A stretch of DNA of 64,000 nt, from the NCBI RefSeq assembly GCF_900055185.1, contig NZ_FIZX01000001.1:1674001-1738000 (forward strand), written 5' to 3'. A program made the translations under genes and the position numbers. The notes beneath the pieces were generated by a model, which was not told where the DNA came from, did not search any database, and worked only from the letters and a program-made list of their open reading frames with translations. The DNA is from Grimontia celer. GTDB taxonomy: Bacteria; Pseudomonadota; Gammaproteobacteria; Enterobacterales; Vibrionaceae. Within the stretch, counting starts at the first letter, position 1. Each line of letters starts with the position of its first letter. Positions 17,483 to 26,370 of the stretch are shown piece by piece.

Positions 17483-19342
17483 TTATGGTACCAGTTTCCT
17501 GATAAACGAAGAGGCAAACAAGTAATGAGGATCGTAGCTTCTCAGTTTGCTCACCGTTTCATCATAGCTTCGGGTTGCGGTGTTAAATGTGGTCGGCAGA
17601 ACGTTGGAAATAAAGGCATCGTTTTGCCAAGCACCTTGTGCGTTGTATCCCCAGCCTTTTGACCACTCCACGCGAACCTGCTCAGCGGGTAATTGTTGAT
17701 ACAGCCACTCCTCCACTTCCTGATAAAACGCCCCTGCTCCCTGCATATCCGCAAACGTCAGTAGGTCGACCCATACCACGGTATCCAAAGCCGCATCATC
17801 GGTGGCCGTTGTTGCTGAGAAAGCCGGTGGCTTTGCGCCAGGAACATTCAGACCCTCAGAGCGATCTGTTCCCGTGACGCGAATCTCCATTGGCCCTGCC
17901 ATTGGGAACTGTTTTCTCGCCGCATATTCCGCCTGAATGCGCAAATACACATTGGCAAAGTCATGCAGAAAACCTTGCACATCGTTGCGGTTAAGGTGCA
18001 CCGCATACCCGTTGGCTGTCACACGCAGCGTGGTGTTGCGCACATACACCAAGGTCTTCCACGCAGGTCCCCAAATGTCATAGCTTTGTGCAAACAGGCT
18101 CCTGGCCGTGGCATCTGGTTGGGTTTCTTCCACCGCCTCAATGTAAGGCAGTAACTCATCAAACTCTTCCTGAGTGATGGTTTCGCCAGAATTCAGGCTT
18201 CGTGAGGTAGCCGAGCCAACCACCTGATTTTGCAAATTCTCTCGGTTTGCCCCGCCTTTTAGTGCCAAGGTGGTGGTGACAGACTGCAAGATGCCAAAAG
18301 CAGGAACTAGGAAAGGTTTGGCAACCAGAATGCCCTTAATGATGTCTGAGATAAACAGCGGAATATTGTCACTGAACGGGTAATTGTAAGGGCCAGAAAC
18401 GGCACGGGAACCCGCAGGTTGCTCTGCTTCATTCGACCATACTTTCAGCCAAGGTTTTTGACTGTAAGGGAACCAGATCACTTCCATCCTTCCGGCAGTA
18501 TCCAAAATATTCGCGATGGAGAAAGTGCTTTCTTCCTGAGTCGAAGCAAACAATTCTGCATAGTGAATATCGGTGAAGCTCTGGCAACGCAGGTTGTAAT
18601 TAGGCTGCACCAACATAGTCACTTCAAAAATCAAGGTCGCACCTAACGCCGTAAGGAACAAATCCCCATCTTCCTCGTCTCGGGTAAAAGTACGAAGCGT
18701 ATATTTGGAGCCGTTCCATACCAACGCTGTCACTGAGAGTACATTGTTGCTGATGCTGCCATTGAGCGTTTCATTCTCGTCAGAACCGTTGTAACTCACT
18801 TTGGTGCCGTGACCACCAATCGAGAGCATGCCCGCCAGCGAAAGATTCCCCGGCGCAGGCGTGTTTGAAAAGGCGTAACCGGGAATGTCAGGATTACCGC
18901 CTGCTTGCGCTTCAAGAAAGGCGTAGAGGTTTTCTGCCTGCACGCCGCTTCCCGCTCTCACCACGCCATAATCCTGATGGGATTCCACCATCTCCAAATG
19001 ATTGAACGCAGACACATCCAACAGCAGGATTTTGTCTTTCGGTTCCGTTTCAGAGATGATCAGCGGCGACCAATTATGCATAGAGCCGAAGGCTTTGACT
19101 GCATAGCCGTTTTCCAGTGCCCATTCAGCAACCCTCTCCAAGTCTTCTTTCACTTTTGCACTGGCTGCCATCACGCTTTTCACTTTGATGTCCTGAGACC
19201 AGTTTTCATACGTGATGTAGTAAAACTCGCTCTGACAACCCGAAAGCAGAAACGACATCGGCAGCGATGAGATCGCCACTGAGGTAAATAACAGCCCTTG
19301 GCTGTTCTTGAGGAATTTTCTTCGTTCGTTATTAAATGACAT
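17483..19342 (-). CDS. Tat-exported FAD-linked oxidase, cholesterol-oxidase (VAO fold) type
   Basis: 619 residues. The N terminus carries a twin-arginine motif (ERRKFLK, residues 6-12) and a lipobox-like LLSGC ending at Cys36, so the protein is probably exported folded and may be lipidated. The FAD-binding PCMH domain follows (AFGSMHNWSP near 90, NTPAPGNLSLAGMLSIGGHGT near 165), then a cholesterol-oxidase-type substrate domain. The layout is that of class II cholesterol oxidases of the vanillyl-alcohol-oxidase family, which carry covalent FAD; sterol as substrate is not established and other alcohols are possible. It stands alone between terminators. Confidence 0.8.
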   Translation of the reverse strand: MSFNNERRKFLKNSQGLLFTSVAISSLPMSFLLSGCQSEFYYITYENWSQDIKVKSVMAASAKVKEDLERVAEWALENGYAVKAFGSMHNWSPLIISETEPKDKILLLDVSAFNHLEMVESHQDYGVVRAGSGVQAENLYAFLEAQAGGNPDIPGYAFSNTPAPGNLSLAGMLSIGGHGTKVSYNGSDENETLNGSISNNVLSVTALVWNGSKYTLRTFTRDEEDGDLFLTALGATLIFEVTMLVQPNYNLRCQSFTDIHYAELFASTQEESTFSIANILDTAGRMEVIWFPYSQKPWLKVWSNEAEQPAGSRAVSGPYNYPFSDNIPLFISDIIKGILVAKPFLVPAFGILQSVTTTLALKGGANRENLQNQVVGSATSRSLNSGETITQEEFDELLPYIEAVEETQPDATARSLFAQSYDIWGPAWKTLVYVRNTTLRVTANGYAVHLNRNDVQGFLHDFANVYLRIQAEYAARKQFPMAGPMEIRVTGTDRSEGLNVPGAKPPAFSATTATDDAALDTVVWVDLLTFADMQGAGAFYQEVEEWLYQQLPAEQVRVEWSKGWGYNAQGAWQNDAFISNVLPTTFNTATRSYDETVSKLRSYDPHYLFASSFIRKLVP

Positions 19343-19655
19343 ACCTTTTCCCTTGAGTCTAAAAACATACCTTTGTTTAAAAATGACTGACTTTCATGCC
19401 TCCACACACTACCAAGGCACTGCAATGACTGACTTAAGGGAAAATAGGTAACAGCGCGAGATCACAACTCACCGTTTGAATCATCTCTTGCATGCAATTT
19501 CCTACCAATGTAAACAAAGGAACCAAAAATGACCTAGAGAAGTGAAGACACAGTGATAAGCCTCAGCTATCGATAAGATAGTTACTAACGATTTCAGCTA
19601 GCAGATGAAAAACCTTAACCTGACGCCAATAGCTACAGAGTAAGAGATAAGAAAC
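19343..19655. other. Intergenic region between the FAD-oxidase and patatin genes
   Basis: 313 bp with no coding potential, containing the divergent promoters of the two genes. The 12-base word AATGACTGACTT occurs twice (19382-19393 and 19424-19435), 42 bp apart on the same face of the helix, close to the oxidase start. No other recognisable signal. Confidence 0.5.
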
Positions 19656-20555
19656 ATGTCAGGTAAGAAAGCACTGGTCGTTGAAGGTGGAGCCATGCGC
19701 GGTATTTTCGCAAGCGGTGTGTTAGATGCGTTTTTGGATGTCAATTTTAATCCTTTTGATTTCGCCATTGGCGTGTCTGCTGGTGCCTCTAACCTATTGG
19801 GTTATCTTGCTCAACAGCAAAACCGCAGCTATCAGGTGATCACTGGTTTAGCGACTGATGATGCTTTCTTTAACCCCGCGCGTTTTGTGCGCGGCGGTAA
19901 TCTGGTTGACGTTCAGTGGCTGCAACAAGAATCTCTGCGCCGCTTTCCTCTCGACACAAACACCCTTTTCAACAATATTCCTTTGTTGGCAGCCGTGACC
20001 AACGTGAATACGGGTGATGCGGATTATTACTGGGTGAAGCCAGACAATATGTCCAAAGTGATTGAAGCAACCACTGCGCTGCCGATCGCCTACCGCCCAA
20101 CCCCGTGTTTCTCAGGCGGTTGCTACACGGATGGCGGCGTGGCAGATTCCATTCCGGTTGTAGAAGCCTATCGACGTGGCGCGCGAGAAATCACAGTTAT
20201 CCTTTCACAACCTGGCGACTATGAAATGTCTCCAATGAAAATGCCAAAGCTGATGGATCAGCTGCTGAAGAAATACCCTCACGTTGCAGATGCGATGCGT
20301 AAACGTGCCGAGCGTTATAACGCCTCGCTGGCATTTATTAAGAATCCGCCAAAGGATTGCGTGGTGAATGTGATTGCGCCACCAGACACCTTCCCAGTTG
20401 GTCGCTTTACCATGAAGAAATCCAAGCTCAATGAAGGCTATGGCATGGGTATTCGTGCGGGTCAAGCGTACATGTTTAATCTGTACAAAGACGTGTTAAA
20501 GCAGCAGGTTTTGGAAGAAGGGTCGACCAGAAAGGTTCGGGATTTGGTGGCTTGA
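19656..20555 (+). CDS. Patatin-like phospholipase
   Basis: 299 residues, YjjU-like. The Ser-Asp dyad is visible: GVSAGASN (G-x-S-x-G, serine near residue 41) and DGGVADSIP (aspartate near 160), with the oxyanion-hole EGGAMRGIFASGV near residue 10. There is no signal peptide, so it likely acts as a cytoplasmic lipid acyl hydrolase. It appears monocistronic. The family assignment is firm, the physiological substrate is not known. Confidence 0.9.
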   Translation: MSGKKALVVEGGAMRGIFASGVLDAFLDVNFNPFDFAIGVSAGASNLLGYLAQQQNRSYQVITGLATDDAFFNPARFVRGGNLVDVQWLQQESLRRFPLDTNTLFNNIPLLAAVTNVNTGDADYYWVKPDNMSKVIEATTALPIAYRPTPCFSGGCYTDGGVADSIPVVEAYRRGAREITVILSQPGDYEMSPMKMPKLMDQLLKKYPHVADAMRKRAERYNASLAFIKNPPKDCVVNVIAPPDTFPVGRFTMKKSKLNEGYGMGIRAGQAYMFNLYKDVLKQQVLEEGSTRKVRDLVA

Positions 20556-20605
20556 CAAGATGTCACACAACTTAAGTGAATATCGTGTCTTAATAGTACT
20601 TCGAA

Positions 20606-21052
20606 TCAAGTGTGAGAACCTGTCTTCGCTGCAACATTCGACACATCTAGATTCCCACAAAGAACGACTGTGATCAGCACAACTACCAATGCAATAAATA
20701 CTGAGTATAAGGAAATCGCAGCCAAAGGCATTTTGGCATGCTCAAAAGAACCTTTGGCAAATTCCCAGTTTTCTAACTGTTTGTAGAGATTATCCGAGAC
20801 TTTATAGACACGATAACTAGCATAAGTGAATAACAACCAATTCAGCCAAATAAATACAATTGCTGCCTCTCTTAACATATTACCTTCATTGCCTATAAAG
20901 GATCTGGCGGAATCTGAAGTTAACAACCAACCAAGGCCAAGCAACCAAAAGCCCATAGTCGAATAAGAACTGGTATTATAATTTGCTTGGTAACGTTCTA
21001 GTGCAGCGATTAAAATTTTCAGTCGTTCTGTATCGTTAAGCCTTTCAGTCAC
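20606..21052 (-). CDS. Hypothetical membrane protein
   Basis: 148 residues starting at a GTG with AGGGG upstream. Three hydrophobic segments are visible, near residues 28-43, 62-82 and 112-138, separated by a basic, aromatic stretch. No family recognised. It is convergent with the patatin gene. Confidence 0.6.
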   Translation of the reverse strand: MTERLNDTERLKILIAALERYQANYNTSSYSTMGFWLLGLGWLLTSDSARSFIGNEGNMLREAAIVFIWLNWLLFTYASYRVYKVSDNLYKQLENWEFAKGSFEHAKMPLAAISLYSVFIALVVVLITVVLCGNLDVSNVAAKTGSHT

Positions 21053-21359
21053 ATTAATTCCCCTTTCCTGAAACCATCACGTAAGCCCAACCTCATTGCC
21101 TCTGCTCATTCTAACCATCCACAACAAGTCATCAGTAGAGAACCTCAAACCCAAGCAAATAGAATTTGCCAAGTCAGTTCCAGGTTCACTGGTCACCTCT
21201 AAGATGTGTTTTCCGCGAATACGTTTCAGAGATGGGCCTCGTGAACTCGAGTGACTGAAGACCACCTTCTGAAACTAATTACCCCGAATAAGCTAGTGCT
21301 ACTTTATTATATTGTGCTTTGTTTATTTCGTTTTTCTCTTTCTCAAAACCCGTAATCAA
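21053..21359. other. Intergenic region without a supported gene
   Basis: 307 bp between two minus-strand genes. A 62-codon open frame (21077-21265) has no recognisable family and no convincing start; it may be non-coding or a remnant. Confidence 0.4.
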
Positions 21360-21860
21360 CTAATGTTTATTTTTAAGCGGCAAGCTCATCTTCAGGCTAT
21401 GTTCTTTTTGACCTGACGGAAGCTCCACTTCACCCTTTTCTCCTGTGTATTGAAAGCCAAATTTTTCGTAAAGTTTTTGCGCGACTAGATTTGATTCATA
21501 GACTTCTAATTTCAGCTCTTTGAAGCCGAAGCGCCGACTATCTAGCAATACCGCCTCCAGTAACTTTTTAGCGATACCTTGGCCCCTGAAATCAGAATGC
21601 ACTTGAGCACCAATAAACCCAACTTCATCTGAGTGCTGCCCACACATTGTCCCAGGGAAAGCCTCAACGCTTGCAACGACCTCGTTATCAATGATCGCAA
21701 CGAATTGCGGTATTTTTTGTTGAGTGATTTTATTCAAAACAACATCAATTTTGTGTTTGGGTGGCGGAGGGCTACGAAGGTAAATACCCTCATTGAAGAC
21801 ACTTTGCCAAAGCGTCCAAAATCCATTTAAGTCATCAGAACAAATTCTTCGAATTTCCAT
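21360..21860 (-). CDS. GNAT family N-acetyltransferase
   Basis: 166 residues from the ATG at 21860, which has GGAG upstream. The acetyl-CoA-binding motif A is visible as VHSDFRGQGIAKKLLEAVL near residue 95, followed by LKLEVYESNLVAQKLYEKFGF. The first M of the longer frame (21938) has no ribosome binding site. Substrate unknown. Confidence 0.85.
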   Translation of the reverse strand: MEIRRICSDDLNGFWTLWQSVFNEGIYLRSPPPPKHKIDVVLNKITQQKIPQFVAIIDNEVVASVEAFPGTMCGQHSDEVGFIGAQVHSDFRGQGIAKKLLEAVLLDSRRFGFKELKLEVYESNLVAQKLYEKFGFQYTGEKGEVELPSGQKEHSLKMSLPLKNKH

Positions 21861-22101
21861 ATTACTCCGGATATAAAACGACAAAATGTGGAGGCCTGAG
21901 AGTTGTGTAGACTGAAAAGGGTTAACCTTTTCTAGCAAACCTAAGGGACCGTATCACGCCCTCGTAGAGACTCAGCGGATTGGCATTTCTAGTTTGCGAC
22001 CCAATTGGGAGAATTTGCTCACTCTGCATTCAAAAACAATCCAAAAATTCCCTTGCCCACCCGTCTCTATTTCTGTAGTTTAAAAATTCATCACCAAAAA
22101 A

Positions 22102-22221
22102 GAGTCACTTATGATTTTCCAATCTCTACCACTCTGGCTACTACTTCTTATGCCCTTCAGTCGGTAGAGTGACTCGTTTCCGGCTGTGAGTAGAACAGCC
22201 GGATGTCGCCCTCTCACAGCC
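22102..22221 (+). promoter_or_regulatory. Attenuator-like leader ahead of the EamA transporter gene
   Basis: GAGTCACT (22102-22109), just before the leader ATG, pairs with AGTGACTC (22168-22175), just after the leader stop, enclosing a short reading frame. Downstream, CCGGCTGT (22180-22187) can pair with ACAGCCGG (22195-22202), or the overlapping GGCTGTGAG (22182-22190) can pair with CTCACAGCC (22213-22221). The last two hairpins cannot form together. This is the layout of a translation-coupled switch. Confidence 0.45.
22111..22167 (+). CDS. Putative 18-residue leader peptide
   Basis: ATG to TAG frame encoding a very hydrophobic, Leu-rich peptide (MIFQSLPLWLLLLMPFSR). It ends 12 bases before the first of two mutually exclusive hairpins and about 90 bases upstream of the EamA transporter gene. 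A ribosome pausing on it could decide which hairpin forms. The ribosome binding site is weak (AAAGAG). Coding status is inference. Confidence 0.35.
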   Translation: MIFQSLPLWLLLLMPFSR

Positions 22222-22259
22222 TTGATTAAAACAACAAACCAACATCAAGGAAGTGAACA

Positions 22260-23171
22260 ATGAATGACGCGTCTGTCAGTACGCAAGACTCCTCCGATTA
22301 CCGAACCGGTATCATTTACGCCTTAATTGGCACGGTGCTTTTCTCTATCAAGCCTGTGCTTATCAAGCTCGCGTACACAATGGGTGGTGATGCCACTGCT
22401 ATCATGAGTCTTCGTGCAGCGTCTTCCCTTCCCATTTACTTCCTCATCCTGCTCTGGCTATGCCGTAGTGCCAGTGAACGCAGCAAAGTGCGAAAGTTTG
22501 GCTGGCAAGCAGCACTCGTTGGTGTTCTTGGCTACTACTTCGCAGCTTTGCTGGACATCATGGCGCTGGAGTTTATTTCAGCTCAACTGGAACGCTTGTT
22601 GATCTTCCTGTTTCCATCATTTGTGGTGATCATCAGCTGGGTCTTTATGAAAGAAGCGCCACGAAAAGGTACGTTTCTCTCCATTGCCATTGGTTATGTC
22701 GGCGTTGCTATGATTGTGCTGCATGATTTCAGCTCTTTTGGTTCACAGGTTTGGCTTGGCAGTGTGATGGCAATTGCAGCAGCTTTGGCCTTTGCTGTTT
22801 ATCTGGTGTTGAGCAAGAAAGTGATTAGCCAGATGGGTTCCCAACTTTTCACCAGTATTGGTATGGGAAGTGCGGGTCTGGTGATCATGGCTCAGTATCA
22901 AGTAAAAGGCGCGCAATTCAGTGATATGTCGAATGAGCTTATTGCTTTGGGCGTCGTGCTGGGTTTTTTCTGTACAGTTTTACCTTCGTACTTTGTCGCT
23001 GCCGCCATGGCACGGTTAACCCCTTCTGTGCTGAGTCTGACCAGCAACATTGGTCCCGCAGTGACCGCACTTTTTGCGATTACTCTGCTTGATGAAGCAT
23101 TCACCATCTGGCACGGCCTAGGGATGATTCTGGTGGTTTATGCGGTGGTGAGAATCAACAAAAAGTCATAA
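22260..23171 (+). CDS. EamA/DMT family transporter
   Basis: 303 residues with ten predicted transmembrane helices in two EamA repeats (about residues 15-145 and 160-300), the layout of drug/metabolite exporters such as RhtA and YdcZ relatives. AAGGAAG precedes the ATG. The transported compound is not known; the leader region upstream suggests that its expression responds to translation or a metabolite. Confidence 0.88.
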   Translation: MNDASVSTQDSSDYRTGIIYALIGTVLFSIKPVLIKLAYTMGGDATAIMSLRAASSLPIYFLILLWLCRSASERSKVRKFGWQAALVGVLGYYFAALLDIMALEFISAQLERLLIFLFPSFVVIISWVFMKEAPRKGTFLSIAIGYVGVAMIVLHDFSSFGSQVWLGSVMAIAAALAFAVYLVLSKKVISQMGSQLFTSIGMGSAGLVIMAQYQVKGAQFSDMSNELIALGVVLGFFCTVLPSYFVAAAMARLTPSVLSLTSNIGPAVTALFAITLLDEAFTIWHGLGMILVVYAVVRINKKS

Positions 23172-23270
23172 TTACTATATTTATCAAAAGGTAACGTATC
23201 GCAAAGAGCAAAAAATGATCGCCAAGTTTGAGAATACATCGGCTAAACTCAACCCCCTATCAAGTAGTTC

Positions 23271-23430
23271 TACCAATCACAGTAGGTAGCTGATCAGAAA
23301 TAGCGCAGGAAAAATGCTCGAGAACAAGGCGGAAAATTTCGATAAGTAGTTATTCTACAATCAAATTTTTCAACGCAGTTATCGAGCATTTTAACAAGCT
23401 AGGATGAGCGGATATTTACTACGATTGGTA
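23271..23430. repeat. MITE-like palindromic repeat, copy 2
   Basis: 160-bp unit bounded by TACCAATC and GATTGGTA and differing from the copy at 10308-10469 at only a few positions. It lies between the EamA gene and the small membrane protein gene, probably upstream of the latter's start. No coding potential. Confidence 0.8.
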
Positions 23431-23461
23431 TTAACATGAATACTGAAAAAGGGAGCCGAGA

Positions 23462-23776
23462 ATGGGTGAAGCGCCGGCAGCCTCAAATTACCTGTACTAT
23501 TTCATTCTGATGATCATTGCTTACCCGATGGGCGTCGTACTTTGTGGGTGTTTATTTTACGAAAAACGCCACCAAGATATCGCGGCGACCTACTATGGCC
23601 TCTTAGGTTTGGTTTTAGCGGGGTATTTCCTCTACAAACATATGCAAACCGACGTGGTTTACGGAAAAGAAGCGATTGAGATTTATCACGCCAAGCAAGC
23701 CCAGGAGGCTGCTTGGCAACAAAGTAAAGAAGAGCGTCGGCTGAAACGGTCTCAGGAGGAAACATCCACCCCATAG
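23462..23776 (+). CDS. Small membrane protein of unknown function
   Basis: 104 residues with two hydrophobic segments (about 10-32 and 43-58) and a charged, Gln/Glu/Lys-rich C-terminal tail likely to be helical. GGGAG precedes the ATG. Its 3' end overlaps the 3' end of the convergent tag gene by 25 bp. No family recognised. Confidence 0.6.
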   Translation: MGEAPAASNYLYYFILMIIAYPMGVVLCGCLFYEKRHQDIAATYYGLLGLVLAGYFLYKHMQTDVVYGKEAIEIYHAKQAQEAAWQQSKEERRLKRSQEETSTP

Positions 23777-24318
23777 CGGAAACAGCTTGTCAAGTGATCG
23801 TTGACCATACCTGTCGCTTGCATGTAGGCATAGCAAATAGTGGTACCCACAAATTTAAAGCCTTTCTTTTTCAACGTCTTACTCATGGCGTCAGATTCAG
23901 GTGTGGACGTTGGGACATCGGCTAAGGTTTCCCAATGATTGATGATGGGTTTCCCACCCACAAACTGCCAGATGTACTCATTGAAACTGCCAAACTCTTT
24001 CTGGATTTCCAATACCAACTTGGCGTTTGTCACAGTGCCATTCACTTTGAGTTTGTTACGGACGATGGTTGGGTTTTCCAACAGCTCGGCGACTTTCTTT
24101 TCGTCGTAAGCTGCTACGGTTTCGATGTGGAATTTATCAAAGGCTTCTCTGTAACCTTCACGCTTTTTGAGAATAGTGGTCCAACTTAATCCTGCTTGCG
24201 CGCCTTCCAGAATCAGCATTTCAAACAATTGCTGATCATCATGAACAGGCACACCCCACTCTTCGTCATGATATTTCTGGTCCAGTTCGCTTACATTCGC
24301 CCAGCTGCAACGCTCCAT
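23752..24318 (-). CDS. tag: DNA-3-methyladenine glycosylase I
   Basis: Excises 3-methyladenine from alkylated DNA. 188 residues from the ATG at 24318 (GGGGAA upstream), starting with the typical MERCSWAN and YHDEEWGVPVHDD, then FEMLILEGAQAGLSWTTILKKR, with zinc-binding residues including Cys4 and the C-terminal HLTSCFR segment. The in-frame ATG at 24345 has no ribosome binding site. A strong LexA-like box lies 34 bp upstream, suggesting SOS control. The gene ends inside a convergent small gene. Confidence 0.94.
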   Translation of the reverse strand: MERCSWANVSELDQKYHDEEWGVPVHDDQQLFEMLILEGAQAGLSWTTILKKREGYREAFDKFHIETVAAYDEKKVAELLENPTIVRNKLKVNGTVTNAKLVLEIQKEFGSFNEYIWQFVGGKPIINHWETLADVPTSTPESDAMSKTLKKKGFKFVGTTICYAYMQATGMVNDHLTSCFRYGVDVSS

Positions 24319-24351
24319 GTTTTTCCCCATATTTTGTGTGAACACCTATAC

Positions 24352-24367
24352 TGTATATTTATACATA
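24352..24367 (-). promoter_or_regulatory. Candidate LexA (SOS) box upstream of tag
   Basis: CTGTATATTTATACAT matches the gammaproteobacterial consensus CTG-N10-CAG except for the last base, and the preceding TA also fits. It is in the promoter region of tag and is not upstream of any other gene. Confidence 0.6.
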
Positions 24368-24438
24368 TTAATTGCGATTCGCGCAAAAAAAAGAGGACGC
24401 AATCATGAGACTACATCCCCTTATGTTGTCGGGAGAAA

Positions 24439-25428
24439 CTAATTCACTTTCACCGTTTGGTGCATTTCCAGCGATTCCAGCGCGCATTCCGCGAGGTACA
24501 GCGCCAATTCACCATCCACGCCAGTACATTGCGGCTCTGCTTTGCCTTCCAATACATCGACAAAGTGTTGCCACTCGGCAATGTAAGCCTCTTTGTATCT
24601 TTCAAGGAAAAAGTACTGAGGTTTTGCCGCTGCACAGCTTTCATCACCCCAATGCTCAACCTGATGCTCGCGAACATTGCCAGCTTTCAGCATGCCTTTG
24701 CTACCATGCAGTTCAATACGTTGATCGTAGCCATAACCAGAACGGCGGCTGTTAATGATGGTTGCCATCGCGCCGGATTCAAAATGCATGACCACGACAG
24801 CACTGTCGATATCGCCAGCTTCACCAATTGCCGGGTCTACTAGGCATGAGCCGTGCGCTGATACTGAAACCGGATCTTCTCCCATGATAAAACGTGCCAT
24901 GTCCAAATCATGAATCGACATGTCGCGGAAAATACCGCCGGAAACACGCACGTATTCCGCAGGTGGTGGCGATGGGTCGCGGGAAGTGATCACCAAGGTT
25001 TCGGCTTTACCAATTGCACCAGATTCAAACAAATCTTTCAGAGTGCGGAATTGAGGATCGTAGCGGCGGTTGAAGCCAACAAGTAGCTTGGCATTATTTT
25101 CATTCACGACATTCAGGCACCCTCTGACTCGCTCCAAGCTCAGGTCGATTGGCTTTTCACAGAAAATTGCTTTGCCCGCTCGCGCAGCCTGTTCAATCAA
25201 ATCCGCATGGGTATCTGTCGCAGAGCAAATCACCACGGCATGAATATCCGGGTCTGCCATGGCTTCTTCGGTCGTCATCACCTCGGCATCATATTCATCT
25301 GCGAGTTTGGCAGCGCCTTCATGATAGGGGTCTATCACCGCTTTGATTTGAGTCAACGGGTGGGCGTCTATATTCACTGCGTGAACTTTCCCTATCCGCC
25401 CACAGCCGAATAACGCGATATTAAACAT
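24439..25428 (-). CDS. iolG: Inositol 2-dehydrogenase
   Basis: Oxidises myo-inositol to 2-keto-myo-inositol with NAD+, the entry step of inositol catabolism. 329 residues, Gfo/Idh/MocA family: Rossmann GCGRIGKVHA near residue 8, EKPIDLS near 95 containing the catalytic lysine, and GGIFRDMSIHDLDMARF near 165-180 with the Asp-x3-His pair. AAAGGAG precedes the ATG. It is 20 bp downstream of iolB in the same operon. Confidence 0.92.
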   Translation of the reverse strand: MFNIALFGCGRIGKVHAVNIDAHPLTQIKAVIDPYHEGAAKLADEYDAEVMTTEEAMADPDIHAVVICSATDTHADLIEQAARAGKAIFCEKPIDLSLERVRGCLNVVNENNAKLLVGFNRRYDPQFRTLKDLFESGAIGKAETLVITSRDPSPPPAEYVRVSGGIFRDMSIHDLDMARFIMGEDPVSVSAHGSCLVDPAIGEAGDIDSAVVVMHFESGAMATIINSRRSGYGYDQRIELHGSKGMLKAGNVREHQVEHWGDESCAAAKPQYFFLERYKEAYIAEWQHFVDVLEGKAEPQCTGVDGELALYLAECALESLEMHQTVKVN

Positions 25429-25448
25429 GGCCTCTCCTTTTGCTACTG

Positions 25449-26285
25449 CTATTTTTGATTGTTGTGTTTATTGGCATATTCCGGACTGTTCACCCACGCG
25501 TGGTCTTCTTCCCAGGTGAATAGCCATTTTCTGACTGGCCCCGCCATGACATTCAGGTAATAGCTGTCGTAACCCGCTATGGTCGCCACAGGGTGATAGC
25601 CGCGAGGAACCATGACCACATCGCCGTCGTAAACGGCCATGCATTCATCCAGGTCACGCTCATCGGTATAAACCCGCTGAATGCAGAAACCCTGAGACGG
25701 GTTCAGTCTGTGGTAATAGGTTTCCTCAAGGTGTGTTTCTTCTGGTGGTGCGTCCCTGTCATGTTTGTGGCTGGGGTATGAGCTGGTGCAGCCTTCGTCA
25801 GTATAGACTTCCACCACCAGCAGGCTGTCTGCGTTCTCGTTGTCTGGGAGAATGTTGTGTACATAGCGTTTGTTATTGCCGTTTCCTCTCGCTTCTGCGC
25901 CAACTTGTTCAGGACTGATAAGGCGAGAAGGAAAGGTGCCTTTACCCGGTGCACGGCAAACTGCAAGCTCCACATCCGTTGTGGCAGTCAGTTCAGTAGT
26001 ATCTCCCGCAGTGATGTACAGCGAGTACGGTTTTTTCTTTTCAAACGGCCCTGAACGATCGCCAATTTCACCCAGTGATTCACCTGCCAAAGTGGCCGTC
26101 GCCTTACCGCCCACCAGCACAAGACAGATTTCTTCATCGCTGCTGGCTTTGAAAGTGATCGTTTCATTAGATGCGAGTTGGTAAGCCTGAAAGCCTACGT
26201 ATTTCCAGCCTGCAGAGGCGGGAGTGATGTTCTGGTAGCGCCCTTTTTCGTCGGGCAGGTTTCGCTTGGAAAGCAGGTCAGACAT
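25449..26285 (-). CDS. iolB: 5-deoxy-glucuronate isomerase
   Basis: Isomerises 5-deoxy-D-glucuronate to 5-dehydro-2-deoxy-D-gluconate. 278 residues from the ATG at 26285 (AAGGAG upstream); the double-cupin fold shows SYPSHKHDRDAPPEETHLEE near residue 160-178, VMVPRGYHPV near 230 and the end segment YYLNVMAGP. It is the first gene of the iolB-iolG operon, divergent from a PhyH-type gene with a shared regulatory region. A second, diverged iolB lies at 52988-53848. Confidence 0.93.
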   Translation of the reverse strand: MSDLLSKRNLPDEKGRYQNITPASAGWKYVGFQAYQLASNETITFKASSDEEICLVLVGGKATATLAGESLGEIGDRSGPFEKKKPYSLYITAGDTTELTATTDVELAVCRAPGKGTFPSRLISPEQVGAEARGNGNNKRYVHNILPDNENADSLLVVEVYTDEGCTSSYPSHKHDRDAPPEETHLEETYYHRLNPSQGFCIQRVYTDERDLDECMAVYDGDVVMVPRGYHPVATIAGYDSYYLNVMAGPVRKWLFTWEEDHAWVNSPEYANKHNNQK

Positions 26286-26370
26286 AACGGCTCCTTGTTG
26301 TGACTGATCATGAACTGATTGATGATCCAATCTGCCAATAATAGAACATATTTTTCAATTCTCAACAAAG

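Noticed and set aside
21077-21265. 62-codon minus-strand frame between the membrane protein and GNAT genes
   Set aside because: No family features or convincing start; may be a remnant.
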